A stretch of 64,000 bases of DNA, from contig NZ_NKTZ01000007.1 of NCBI RefSeq assembly GCF_003207855.1, positions 62,001 through 126,000 on the forward strand. The letters run 5' to 3'. This DNA is from Komagataeibacter rhaeticus (GTDB taxonomy: Bacteria > Pseudomonadota > Alphaproteobacteria > Acetobacterales > Acetobacteraceae). The notes beneath the pieces were generated by a model. It worked only from the letters and a program-made list of their open reading frames with translations, searched no databases and had not been told where the DNA came from. Position 1 is the first letter of the stretch; each line of letters begins with the position of its first letter. Positions 44,712 to 53,691 of the stretch are shown piece after piece. The translations under genes and the position numbers were made by a program.

Positions 44712-45677
44712 TCAGGAATGACAGAGCCTGCGCCGGAGCGCCATCGCCACCTGACGGATCATGGCGGGCAGGAAGGCAGGCCGCCTTATGATCCGCCGCA
44801 CGATCGCCCCCACCGCGCCCGCACGCAGGGCCACGGATACGAAATGGGAATCATCCAGCCGCTGCAGCCCTGCGGCGCGCCGGTGCAGCAGGTCAACCAG
44901 CACCGGGTCATCGCAGATCCGCGGATCACGCGCCAGCGCCAGCGCGGTATCATGCATGTCCCGATAGGCGATGGTGGTGCGTGACATGCCCGATGCCCGC
45001 CCGCTCACGCTTCCCTGGCGCTGGGTATAGAGATAGCTCGCGTGGTCCGTCAGGCAGAACCGCCCCCCTGCCAGCAGGAAGGAGACCATAAGTAGAAAGT
45101 CCTCCCCATGGCGTACCAGGGGATCGTAACGTATGGCCTGCTCACGCAGGAATTCCCGACGGAAAACCGGCTTGAGCAGCCCCCAGTCGAACCCTTCCCC
45201 GCCCGACAGGTTATGGCCAACATAGTCGCGCAGGCTGACCGGTGCCTGCGGCACCCTGCCCGCGCCCATTGCCCGGCCCGTGACCTGACCCGCAGCCGCG
45301 TCGTAATAGGCCAGGTCATCGGCTACGCCATCACAGTCGCCCTGTGCCGCGCGCGCCATGATCACATCCAGCCGGTCGGGTGCAAAGGCGTCATCCGCGT
45401 CCAGAAAGGCGACCCAGTCCCCCTTTGCCGCATCCAGCCCCACATTGCGTGCAAGCGACGGGCCACCGTTGCGGGGGGTGGAAAGCAGCCGGATACTGTC
45501 ATGCCCGCGCTCCAGCCTGCGCAGTATCTCGGGCGTACCATCCGTGGAGCAGTCATCCACCACGATTATTTCCAGTGGCGGCCTTGTCTGTTCCAGGGCC
45601 GAACCGATGGCCCGCATGATGAAGGCCTGGGCATTGTAGGTGGTAATGATAAGGCTGACGGACATGGGCGTGTTCAT
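44712..45677 (-). CDS. Family 2 glycosyltransferase (EPS side chain)
   Basis: Cytoplasmic GT-A transferase of 321 residues. Visible are SLIITTYNAQAFIMRAIGSA, VVDDCSTDGTPE, FLDADDAF (DxD metal site) and an acceptor region GEDFLLMVSFLLAGG. It is the last gene of a four-gene transferase operon that starts with a GumK-like glucuronosyltransferase; its ATG overlaps the previous stop (ATGA). By elimination it should add one of the outer side-chain sugars (glucose or rhamnose). Confidence 0.88.
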   Translation of the reverse strand: MNTPMSVSLIITTYNAQAFIMRAIGSALEQTRPPLEIIVVDDCSTDGTPEILRRLERGHDSIRLLSTPRNGGPSLARNVGLDAAKGDWVAFLDADDAFAPDRLDVIMARAAQGDCDGVADDLAYYDAAAGQVTGRAMGAGRVPQAPVSLRDYVGHNLSGGEGFDWGLLKPVFRREFLREQAIRYDPLVRHGEDFLLMVSFLLAGGRFCLTDHASYLYTQRQGSVSGRASGMSRTTIAYRDMHDTALALARDPRICDDPVLVDLLHRRAAGLQRLDDSHFVSVALRAGAVGAIVRRIIRRPAFLPAMIRQVAMALRRRLCHS

Positions 45678-46879
45678 GATGGGCGTCCTGTCATGCTGTC
45701 GTAGATGTCTTCCAGTTTTCCGGCCCAGCGTGACAGGTCATGCTGTTGTGCCACAAACGGGGGGCCGGCTGCGGACAGGCGCGCGGCAAGACCGTCATCG
45801 CGCAGGATGGCCAGCAGATGGGCACTGAGGGCCGCCACATCCCCTTCGGCAAAGGCAAAGCCGGTTTCACCATTCAGGATGCCTTCGGTCGCGCCCCCTC
45901 GCGCGGATGTCACGACCGGCACGCCACTGGCCTGCGCTTCCAGCAGCACAAGCCCCATGCCTTCCGCATCCCCATTGCGCGCCGTGACACTGGGCAGGCA
46001 GAACACGCGCGCTTCCTGCAGCAGGGGCTGCATCTGGGCTGCCGAATAGCGGCCGTGGAAGGTGATCCCTTCCATATCCGCCGCCATGGCGGACAGTGCG
46101 CTACGCTCGGGGCCATCCCCCGCAATGACCAGACGTGCCTGCGGCATCTGCGCGCGCACGGTACGGAAGGCCTCGATCAGATAACGGCAACCCTTCTTTT
46201 CCACCAGCCGGCCCGCGAACAGGATGACCGGCTCCCGTTCGGCCACGGGCCTGCCCGTATGCCGGAAGCGCTGCACATCAATCCCGATGGGGCAGACATG
46301 GATGCGCTGCGGGGGAAGCCCCGCGCGGATGGCGGCCTCGCGGATACTGTGGGAGACGGCAACAAAACTGACCCGGCGTTCGGCCGCAAGCCGTTCAAGC
46401 CTGCGCGGATAGGCCCGCCACCGCCGCCCGCCGCCGCCAGAGGCAAACCAGTGCATGTGGGTTGTGATGTCGGAACCATGCAGCGTAACCAGCAGTGGCA
46501 CGCCAAGCGCGCGCGCCACCGGCCATGCCTCCACCCCGTCAAAACCGAAATGGGCGTGCACCAGGGCGGGCGCGACATCACGCATCAGCCGCAGCATGCC
46601 GGGCACCGGGCGGTCAAGATAGCGCGAACCCATGCCGATCAGGCGCTGCAGCAGGGTTGGCGGCCCGTCATGCAGCGCACGCACCGCCATGCCATCAAGC
46701 GGAAGCTGCCCGATCGTGCGCTCACCGGTCAGCACCGGCCGCCAGCGCCGCAATGCACGGGCCTGGTCGCGCACGAAGGTTTCCGAAATGGGCAGGATCT
46801 GGGTCCGGTAGATCGCAACATAGGGCCGGGACGGGCCGGATGCCAGGGCGCCATCCCCCGGGGACACTGCCACGGTCAT
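45674..46879 (-). CDS. Family 4 glycosyltransferase (EPS side chain)
   Basis: GT-B retaining-type transferase of about 401 residues. Features: RTQILPISETFVRDQARALR near the N-terminus, VHAHFGFDG, LHGSDIT, ILFAGRLVEKKGCRYLIEAF, and an E-x7-E variant region GDAEGMGLVLLEAQASGVPV. MTVAVSP is chosen because its ATG overlaps the upstream stop (ATGA). A retaining GT4 would suit the alpha-linked glucose of the acetan branch, but this is inference. Confidence 0.88.
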   Translation of the reverse strand: MTVAVSPGDGALASGPSRPYVAIYRTQILPISETFVRDQARALRRWRPVLTGERTIGQLPLDGMAVRALHDGPPTLLQRLIGMGSRYLDRPVPGMLRLMRDVAPALVHAHFGFDGVEAWPVARALGVPLLVTLHGSDITTHMHWFASGGGGRRWRAYPRRLERLAAERRVSFVAVSHSIREAAIRAGLPPQRIHVCPIGIDVQRFRHTGRPVAEREPVILFAGRLVEKKGCRYLIEAFRTVRAQMPQARLVIAGDGPERSALSAMAADMEGITFHGRYSAAQMQPLLQEARVFCLPSVTARNGDAEGMGLVLLEAQASGVPVVTSARGGATEGILNGETGFAFAEGDVAALSAHLLAILRDDGLAARLSAAGPPFVAQQHDLSRWAGKLEDIYDSMTGRPS

Positions 46880-48027
46880 GCCGCCACGGCCTGCGGGCTG
46901 GCCATGGTGGAGGCGCTGCCCCGGTGGCATGCCCGGTCCGTGCGCGAGGATTCACGGCCAAAACGCCGTACGACCGGGGCAAGCAGCACGCCCAGCACCG
47001 CATCCTTTTTCATGGCCCGGGGGCCAAACGTCCAGAACGAGCGTTCACTATAGCCGCCTGCGCGCACCAGGCGGGCAAAGGCCGCGATCCGGCGCGGCAG
47101 GCTGGCGGAGCAGACCTCCGCCCGCGCGCTGTAGAGAGGTTCCAGCGACCGCCATGCCGCCGCTGCCGCGCGTGCGCGCGTGCGCAGTTCCTCCGGCAGC
47201 GCCGCATCCTGCGCCAGGTCGGCGAAAAGGTTGCTGTCCTGCACGGTCATGCGGGCAAGATAGCGGTAGGTATCGGCCCGGTCTTCCAGACGGTAGCGCC
47301 AGCGGTCGATGAAGGTGGGGCTGGTGCGCTTGCCCGAACCGACCGTATTGCCGCCATGTATGCGGTATTCGGCCAGTTCCTCGTCCAGATAGGCAATGCT
47401 GCCAAGGCCGGATGCGACAAGGAAGAAATACAGGTCATGCCCCATCTCCTTGCCCGGATTGTAATGGTCGCGCATGCGTGGCCACAGCGCCGCCGCAGGC
47501 TTGAGCACGCTGCGGAAAGTCTGCATGAAGCCGTATGAAAAGCTCCAGGGCTGTAGTGTCAGCGGGCGGGCAATGGCGGGCATGGGCGCAGTGGCGTAGA
47601 AGGTGGAGATGTCATTGCGCCGCGCATCAACCAGACGCGCGTTGTGAAAGACCATCATCACATCGGAATCATCCGCGAAGGCACGCCGGACCTTTGCCAG
47701 ATTGTCGGGTTTCCAGAAATCATCCTGATCACAGAACGAAATCAGGTCCCCCGATGCAAGCCCGACGGCCCGCATGAAGTTGCCCTTGTAACCCAGCCGT
47801 TCGGGATTGCGATAAATCCGGACGGGGAAAGGCGCGTTACGCGCGAAATCCGCCGCAATGTCCAGTGTCGCGTCGGTTGATCCGTCATCGGTTATGATCA
47901 GTTCAGCGGGCAGGCACGTCTGCGCGGCCAGGCTGTCAAGCTGCTCGCGGATATGGGCCGCGCCATTATAGGTTGCCATGACAACCGAAATGCCGGACCC
48001 GCCCTTACCTGCCTCACTCATGTCCAT
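46876..48027 (-). CDS. Family 2 glycosyltransferase, possible rhamnosyltransferase
   Basis: GT-A transferase of about 383 residues. The core reads SVVMATYNGAAHIREQLDSL, ITDDGSTDATLD and FCDQDDFWKPDNLAKVRR. The DQDDxW form of the DxD motif is common in dTDP-rhamnose-using GT2 enzymes, which would fit the terminal rhamnose and the rfb genes in this cluster. The start MDMSEAG has AGAGGAAAG upstream. Its end overlaps the following GT4 gene. Confidence 0.88.
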   Translation of the reverse strand: MDMSEAGKGGSGISVVMATYNGAAHIREQLDSLAAQTCLPAELIITDDGSTDATLDIAADFARNAPFPVRIYRNPERLGYKGNFMRAVGLASGDLISFCDQDDFWKPDNLAKVRRAFADDSDVMMVFHNARLVDARRNDISTFYATAPMPAIARPLTLQPWSFSYGFMQTFRSVLKPAAALWPRMRDHYNPGKEMGHDLYFFLVASGLGSIAYLDEELAEYRIHGGNTVGSGKRTSPTFIDRWRYRLEDRADTYRYLARMTVQDSNLFADLAQDAALPEELRTRARAAAAAWRSLEPLYSARAEVCSASLPRRIAAFARLVRAGGYSERSFWTFGPRAMKKDAVLGVLLAPVVRRFGRESSRTDRACHRGSASTMASPQAVAA

Positions 48028-48064
48028 CGCTCTTTCCTCTACTCGGCGCAGGCCATGCCTGCGG

Positions 48065-49174
48065 TCATACATGCGTGTCGGGATAGTCCTGCGGCGTAAG
48101 GATGCGCTGCACGATCTCGGGCCAGCTATGGGCCTCGAGTTCTATCGGGTCGGAAAACCGCAGGGCATCCCCGATCGCCTGCCCGATGGATCGCGCATCG
48201 CCCGGCCGGTAGCCAAAGCGCCCCGCGGTCTCATTCAGCGCGAAATCCGGGCAGACGGCAGGAATGCCGAACAGCGCGAACTGGCGCAGCTTGAGCGACG
48301 TATCCAGCAGGTAGCGCGGCGTATTGGCGTCACGATACGGGGCCACGCCAAAACTGGCATGCTGCAGATAGGCCAGCGTGCGCTCGAACGCCATTTCGGG
48401 ATGGATGATGATGTTGGGCGCGTCCAGCCCGTCGGCGGCGTGCCCCGCGCCAATGATGTGAAAATCGATATCGGGGCGCAGCTGCGCCGCAAGCTGGAAG
48501 AATGTCCTGTCAAACAGCATCGAACCGATCGAGACACAGCTGATGCGCCCCGGCCGGTAGGGATCGGGATATGTTGCATCGGCAATGCTGCGGTCAATGC
48601 CGTGTGGCGCGAAAACGGCCGAACGGGCATGCGGCAGGCGCTCCAGCAGGTAGCGCGAGGGCATGCGAACCGTATCGATCATGTCGAAATTGCGCACGAA
48701 ATCCTTCTTGATCGTATCCGCACAGCCTACGACCTCCAGATCATCGGACATCAGGTAAATAATACGCGCATCCGGATTAAGTTTCCTGACATCGGCAATA
48801 AATATTGGTGCCATGCCGGATTCAATAAAAACGGTATCCGCACGCCGTATCCACCTGCGCGCGATGGCGGGCAGCATCCGCCGGTAAAGCCAGAACAGCC
48901 CCCGTTCCACCGGGGCCAGCGCCGCCCGGCGCAGGTTGAACGGGTGCCAGGGCATGCGCCACAGATAACATTCGACCCCGTCAACCACTTCCACCCGGTT
49001 GGCGCGTTCCACCAGGTTCGCGCGCGTGTCACCGCGCCGCAGCGAAAGGGCACTCAGCCCTATGGACAGGAACGCGACCGGCCCCCTGCGCGCCATTTCC
49101 GCCGCGATAAAATGGATACTTGCCTTACGGAGACTGCGGAAATCATGAACGGAAATAAACAGGGACCGTGTCAT
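48065..49174 (-). CDS. GumK-like beta-glucuronosyltransferase (GT70)
   Basis: Adds glucuronate from UDP-GlcA to the mannose of the lipid-linked trisaccharide at the inner membrane face. By eye it parallels xanthan GumK throughout: SVHDFRSLRKASIHFIAAEM, VVDGVECYLWRMPWHPFN, YLMSDDLEV (region of the GumK catalytic Asp), VSIGSMLFDRTFF, HIIGAG, LKLRQFALFGIPAVCPDF and FGYRPGDA. The product has about 369 residues. The start MTRSLFIS has GGAG upstream. It is the first gene of the side-chain transferase operon. Confidence 0.9.
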   Translation of the reverse strand: MTRSLFISVHDFRSLRKASIHFIAAEMARRGPVAFLSIGLSALSLRRGDTRANLVERANRVEVVDGVECYLWRMPWHPFNLRRAALAPVERGLFWLYRRMLPAIARRWIRRADTVFIESGMAPIFIADVRKLNPDARIIYLMSDDLEVVGCADTIKKDFVRNFDMIDTVRMPSRYLLERLPHARSAVFAPHGIDRSIADATYPDPYRPGRISCVSIGSMLFDRTFFQLAAQLRPDIDFHIIGAGHAADGLDAPNIIIHPEMAFERTLAYLQHASFGVAPYRDANTPRYLLDTSLKLRQFALFGIPAVCPDFALNETAGRFGYRPGDARSIGQAIGDALRFSDPIELEAHSWPEIVQRILTPQDYPDTHV

Positions 49175-49489
49175 GGAAAAGGAGACTCCTGTCTTGCGCC
49201 GTCCCGCACGCATGCGGGCATGACGGGGCAGCGGCATGCGGTTCAGCCGCGACTGCGTGGTTCATCCAGGGCCACGACACCCCCGACCCTGTGGAACGCC
49301 TGAATCGACCCCCGGATTAAGGCAGCATGATGACAAGTTCGTGCCCTGATGGTGGCGTCGAGACAAAGAACTGTGTGAGCATATTTTACGTGTTTTCCAC
49401 ATTTATATTCTGTTAGGCTCTGCCGGCCATTGCATAAACACTGTCTTCGCCTCAACCACGCCATATCTTGCGCCGGGGGAAACCGAATA
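49175..49489. promoter_or_regulatory. Divergent control region, gumK-like operon / acyltransferase-polymerase operon
   Basis: The 315-base region without a gene has an A/T-rich core at 49370-49430. On the plus strand GAACTGTGTGAG precedes CATATTTT (49380-49387), matching the pattern upstream of ugd and the main EPS operon. On the minus strand GAATATAAATG around 49400-49412 could be a -10 for the gumK-like operon. Both calls are by eye. Confidence 0.4.
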
Positions 49490-50671
49490 ATGCCATCCGT
49501 GACAGAAACGTCGGGAACGGAACGGAATTATCTGCACCAGTTGACATCCCTGCGCGGTGTCGCCTGCCTGATCGTGCTGTTTGGCCATGCCATACAGGTG
49601 TTTCGTTACAACCAGCCCCGACGCCCGGCGCCACAGGCCATGATGCATGATCTCGTGACCTATGCCTTCAATGCGGAAGCGGCTGTTGTCCTGTTCTTTG
49701 TATTGAGCGGATGCGTGCTGTCGCTGTCGTTACGAAAATATACACATATGACCGGACGCATTATTGGCAGTTTTTATGTAAAGCGCATCTTCCGCATCTA
49801 CCCGCTGCTATGGTTTTCCATCATCCTTGCCATTGCCAGCATGGTCATTGCGCGCGGCTGGGCGGGCGATGGCGTATTTGTGGGCTGGCTGTCACGCAAC
49901 CTGCAGACACCGGTTTCCATCCGCAATACCGTTGCCTCAGTCACGGGCCTGTTCACCCGCTATAACGGCCCGATGTGGTCGCTGCGTGTTGAACTGATGT
50001 ATTCCGTGGTGTTTCCGCTGCTGTTCGTGCTGGTCCGCACGCCCCGGCTGCGCGTCGTGACACTGGTGGTGCTGGCTGCCATTGCCCTGCTGCCCCTGCC
50101 GCATGAGGTGGGAACGGTCTTTGCCCTGTCCTTCGGGCTGGGGGCGCTGATCCCGCTTCTTCCCGCCACCCTGCCCCGCCGGCACGGACTTTATGCGCTG
50201 CTGGCGGTCGGCGTACTTTTATATGACCGTTACGCCCTTGCGCCATTCGCCCTGCCCGAACGCATTGCCGACATGATCGAGACGGCAGCCGCCTTTGTCG
50301 TGATCCGCGACCTGTATGCATCGGGGCGGCAGTACCGCTTCCTGCTCAGCAAGCCGGTCATCGCGGTGGGTGAACTCTCGTATGGCATCTACCTTCTGCA
50401 TCTGCCGGTCATGCTGATCGTGTTCAGCCTGGCTGGCCACGTCCTGGGCACGCCTGCCATTCTCTCCCATCCCACGCCTGCGCAGTTCGGGCTGGGAATG
50501 GTGACGGCTGTCCTGACCACGGCGCTGGCGGCGCTGACCTATACGGTGCTGGAACTGCCGCTGCATAATATGGGGCGCCGCCTGGGCCGGAGCATACTCA
50601 GCCCGGCGGCGGCCAGCCCCGCCCCCATTGCTTCAGGACAGGGGGCGGATACGCATGTCTCTCGCGTCTGA
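49490..50671 (+). CDS. Membrane acyltransferase (acyltransferase-3 family), second EPS acyltransferase
   Basis: The 393-residue membrane O-acyltransferase has about ten segments. Its start contains QLTSLRGVACLIVLFGHAIQ, followed by FNAEAAVVLFFVLSGCVLSL and VKRIFRIYPLLWF. MPSVTETS is preferred to upstream in-frame codons. It opens the plus-strand operon that continues with the polymerase (17-base overlap), the GH5 gene, rfbC and rfbD. With the other acyltransferase it could account for two O-acetyl groups per repeat. Confidence 0.88.
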   Translation: MPSVTETSGTERNYLHQLTSLRGVACLIVLFGHAIQVFRYNQPRRPAPQAMMHDLVTYAFNAEAAVVLFFVLSGCVLSLSLRKYTHMTGRIIGSFYVKRIFRIYPLLWFSIILAIASMVIARGWAGDGVFVGWLSRNLQTPVSIRNTVASVTGLFTRYNGPMWSLRVELMYSVVFPLLFVLVRTPRLRVVTLVVLAAIALLPLPHEVGTVFALSFGLGALIPLLPATLPRRHGLYALLAVGVLLYDRYALAPFALPERIADMIETAAAFVVIRDLYASGRQYRFLLSKPVIAVGELSYGIYLLHLPVMLIVFSLAGHVLGTPAILSHPTPAQFGLGMVTAVLTTALAALTYTVLELPLHNMGRRLGRSILSPAAASPAPIASGQGADTHVSRV

Positions 50672-52010
50672 CACCCCATTCCTTGCATTCGCGGCCGCCC
50701 CCGCGCGCGCCGCTGCCCGTCCCGCCACCCGCGCGCCAGCGCTGTCACGGGCGGATGGCGTCTCATGGCTGGTGGTGGCGGGGGCGGTGTTCAACCTTGC
50801 CCTGTGCTTCATCAACACGCGACATGTCATCACGGTCCACAGTTCCGAAATCGCCCTGTGCGAACTGGCCATAATCTTCCTGGCCTTTATCGAGGTCCGC
50901 AATACCATATCCCCCGCCGTGGTGCGGATCACGGCGGTCATGCTGTGTTTCGAGATCGGGGCAAAACTCATCAATCCCCGGCTTGACCTGAAAATCCTGC
51001 ATGACCTTGCCATCGCCTACCTGTTCTACCAGCTGGGCACGCGCTCCACCCTGCGCTCGGGGGAACGGACCATGTGGGTGCTCATGGCGATGATCCTGTT
51101 CATCGGATTTTTCGAGCTGCTGTTCACCAACCTGTTCGGCATGGTGTTCGATGTCTGGACCTATTACGTCAACAAGGGCGTGATCAGCACCAGCACCGTC
51201 AATTACAGCAATACCAACCTGTTCATCAGCGGCAACCGGGGGGCGGCGGCGTCGCGTACCTTCTTCCAGTCCATATTCGGCTCGCACCGCGTGTCCTCCC
51301 TGTTTCTGGAGCCGGATTCACTGGGCAACTTCTCGGCCATAGGCTTTGCATGGTGCCTGAGCACCAGCCTTGGCTCTCGCCTGCGCCATGCGTTCCTGTT
51401 CTTCCTGTCCGCGCTGTGCTTCGTGCTGGCGGATTCCCGCTTCGCCTCGGGCTGTGCCATGGCCATGATCGGGCTGCGCATGACGCCGCTCTACCGCTCG
51501 CGCTTCGTGGTCTTTGCCATGCCGGTCGCGGTCATGATGGGGCTGATGCTGCAGGGTGCCAATCATGAAATGCCGGGCATCCTGCCTTCCATCATCGGGG
51601 ATAATTTCTCGGGACGGCTGCTGTTTTCGGGGCGGCTGCTGGATTACTGGTACCTGCCGCAATGGTTCGCCATGGCCCCGTCACAGGTCTATACGGCCGA
51701 TACCGGCTATGCCTACATCATCAACAATCTGGGCCTGCCGCTGACGCTGTTCCTGCTGGCGCTGTTCGCCATGCATCCGGCGCGCACGGAATCCGCCGTG
51801 TCGATGAAGGCGATGATTTCGCTCTATTTCGCCACATCGCTGTGCATCGGGGCCTCGGTCTTCACCATCAAGACGGCGGCACTGCTGTGGTTCCTGTATG
51901 GCACCACAAACAGTGTCGTAACCCCGGCGGACGCGCCCGCGGCCACGACGGCACGCCTGAAATATTTTCGCTTCAACCGCTTCTCCCCCTCACCGGAGCA
52001 TGGTGCATGA
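50655..52010 (+). CDS. Wzy-type polymerase (GumE-like)
   Basis: Integral membrane protein of about 451 residues with 10-12 hydrophobic segments, such as WLVVAGAVFNLALCFINT and LMAMILFIGFFELLFTNLFG. It has a large polar periplasmic loop (LFISGNRGAAASRTFFQSIF) and the O-antigen-polymerase-like LEPDSLGNFSAIGFAWCLS followed by ADSRFASG. Its position between acyltransferase and GH5 genes and the absence of another candidate make it the repeat-unit polymerase. ATG at 50655 overlaps the acyltransferase gene; its stop overlaps the GH5 start (ATGA). Confidence 0.8.
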   Translation: MSLASDTPFLAFAAAPARAAARPATRAPALSRADGVSWLVVAGAVFNLALCFINTRHVITVHSSEIALCELAIIFLAFIEVRNTISPAVVRITAVMLCFEIGAKLINPRLDLKILHDLAIAYLFYQLGTRSTLRSGERTMWVLMAMILFIGFFELLFTNLFGMVFDVWTYYVNKGVISTSTVNYSNTNLFISGNRGAAASRTFFQSIFGSHRVSSLFLEPDSLGNFSAIGFAWCLSTSLGSRLRHAFLFFLSALCFVLADSRFASGCAMAMIGLRMTPLYRSRFVVFAMPVAVMMGLMLQGANHEMPGILPSIIGDNFSGRLLFSGRLLDYWYLPQWFAMAPSQVYTADTGYAYIINNLGLPLTLFLLALFAMHPARTESAVSMKAMISLYFATSLCIGASVFTIKTAALLWFLYGTTNSVVTPADAPAATTARLKYFRFNRFSPSPEHGA

Positions 52011-53029
52011 AACGACCTTTTCCCGACCGCATCGGTCGCTGGCTTGCGGGCTGCGTGGGGGTGGCGGCACTTGTGCTGCCCACCCTCCATCCCGCCATGG
52101 CCCAGACCTGGCGGGGCGTGAACCTGGCAGGAGCGGCCTATTCATCCTCCAGGCTGCCGGGGCGGTACGGGTACGACTATATCTACCCAAAGCCCAGCGA
52201 AGTGGACTATTTTACCCAGGCGGGCATGAACATATTCCGCCTGTCAGTGCTGTGGGAGCGCCTGCAACCCGGCCTGAATGGCCCGCTGGATGAAGGGGAA
52301 CTGCGGCGCGTGCGCCAGTTCGTCAGCTACGCGCGGGACAGGGGGGCCAGCACGGTTCTCGACATTCACGATTATGGCCGTTACCGGGGGCAGGAAGTCG
52401 GTTCCACCGCCGTGCCGGATGCGGCCTTTGCCGATCTGTGGTCACGGCTGGCCCAGGCATTCGGCACGGATAGCCATGTGCTGTTCGGACTGATGAACGA
52501 ACCCCAGCAGCATTCAGCCCAGGCATGGAAGAACAGCGTGCAGGCCGCGATCGACGCGATACGCAAGACAGGAAGCCACAATACCATCCTTGTGCCTGGC
52601 ATCGGCTGGGACGGGGCGCAGTCCTTTGCGTCGCTTAACGGGCCAAGCCTTGGCACGCTTACGGATCCGGCCCATAATCTGGTTTATGAAGTGCACGAGT
52701 ATTTTGACACCGATGCGTCAGGCACAAAGCCTGCCTGTATCTCACGCGATCAGGCTGTTGCCCGGCTCCAGTCCTTTACCGACTGGCTGCGTGCCCACAG
52801 GGCCCATGGCTTCCTGGGGGAATTCGGGGTCAGCCGCCAGCCCGAATGCGTGGCCCTGCTAGCGCCCCTTCTCTCCCATATGCGGGAAAATGCCGATGTA
52901 TGGTCCGGCTGGACCTACTGGGCGGCGGGTCCATTGTGGGGCAACTACATGTTCACGCTGGAGCCCGACCATGGCGCCGACCGGCCCCAGATGCAGGCCA
53001 TCCGGCCCTTCCTTGGCAAAAGCCGCTGA
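52007..53029 (+). CDS. Secreted GH5 family glycanase (endoglucanase-like)
   Basis: Retaining endo-glycosidase of about 340 residues with a signal peptide (MKRPFPDRIGRWLAGC to AMAQ). GH5 features: RGVNLAGA, MNIFRLSVLWERLQP, VLDIHDYGRYRGQE, catalytic acid/base Glu in GLMNEPQ, EVHEYFDTD, and nucleophile Glu in FLGEFGVS. No binding module is seen. Its ATG overlaps the polymerase stop, so it belongs to EPS production; it may trim or edit the cellulose-like backbone of the polymer or act on cellulose. Substrate is not provable here. Confidence 0.9.
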   Translation: MKRPFPDRIGRWLAGCVGVAALVLPTLHPAMAQTWRGVNLAGAAYSSSRLPGRYGYDYIYPKPSEVDYFTQAGMNIFRLSVLWERLQPGLNGPLDEGELRRVRQFVSYARDRGASTVLDIHDYGRYRGQEVGSTAVPDAAFADLWSRLAQAFGTDSHVLFGLMNEPQQHSAQAWKNSVQAAIDAIRKTGSHNTILVPGIGWDGAQSFASLNGPSLGTLTDPAHNLVYEVHEYFDTDASGTKPACISRDQAVARLQSFTDWLRAHRAHGFLGEFGVSRQPECVALLAPLLSHMRENADVWSGWTYWAAGPLWGNYMFTLEPDHGADRPQMQAIRPFLGKSR

Positions 53030-53074
53030 ATTTCAGATCATGGTATTCTCAACAGGGACACAGGAACCCCACGC

Positions 53075-53644
53075 ATGGATATAAAAACGTTCAACATCAA
53101 AGGTCTGGTGTTGCTGACCCCGCCCCGCTTCGAAGATGATCGTGGCTATTTCACGGAAACCTATAATGCCGCCCGCCTGAAGGAAATCGGCATTACCGAA
53201 CCCTTCGTACAGGACAATCACAGCCTTTCGCGCCAGCGCGGGGTCGTGCGCGGCCTGCACTGCCAGTTGCCCCCACATGCGCAGGGCAAGCTGGTGCGCT
53301 GCACACGGGGCAGCATATGGGACGTGGGGGTGGACATACGCGCAGGCTCCCCCACATTCGGGCAATGGGTGGGGGAAACCCTCTCGGCAGAAAACGGGGC
53401 GCAGCTCTGGATTCCCGCAGGCTTCCTGCACGGGTTCTGCACGCTGACGGACAATGCGGAAGTGCAGTACAAATGCACCGATTTCTGGAACCGTGAATGT
53501 GAACGTTCCGTCCGCTGGGACGACCCGCTGCTTGCAATCGACTGGCCGGTCGCCGCAGGGGAGGCGATCGTATCCGCCAAGGATGCCCAGGCACTGGCTT
53601 TTTCCAGCGTGGATGACTGGTTTACCCACACAGCCGACGCATGA
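53075..53644 (+). CDS. rfbC: dTDP-4-dehydrorhamnose 3,5-epimerase
   Basis: Third step to dTDP-L-rhamnose. Cupin-fold epimerase with FNIKGLVLLTPPRFEDDRGY, QDNHSLSRQRGVVRGLHCQ (catalytic His) and WIPAGFLHGFCTL. It has 189 residues. It starts 45 bases after the GH5 stop and precedes rfbD by 47 bases, in the plus-strand EPS operon. Confidence 0.96.
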   Translation: MDIKTFNIKGLVLLTPPRFEDDRGYFTETYNAARLKEIGITEPFVQDNHSLSRQRGVVRGLHCQLPPHAQGKLVRCTRGSIWDVGVDIRAGSPTFGQWVGETLSAENGAQLWIPAGFLHGFCTLTDNAEVQYKCTDFWNRECERSVRWDDPLLAIDWPVAAGEAIVSAKDAQALAFSSVDDWFTHTADA

Positions 53645-53691
53645 GCGTGCAGGTTCCCTTTTCCTGTCATTGAAGAAGAAAACATATCGAG

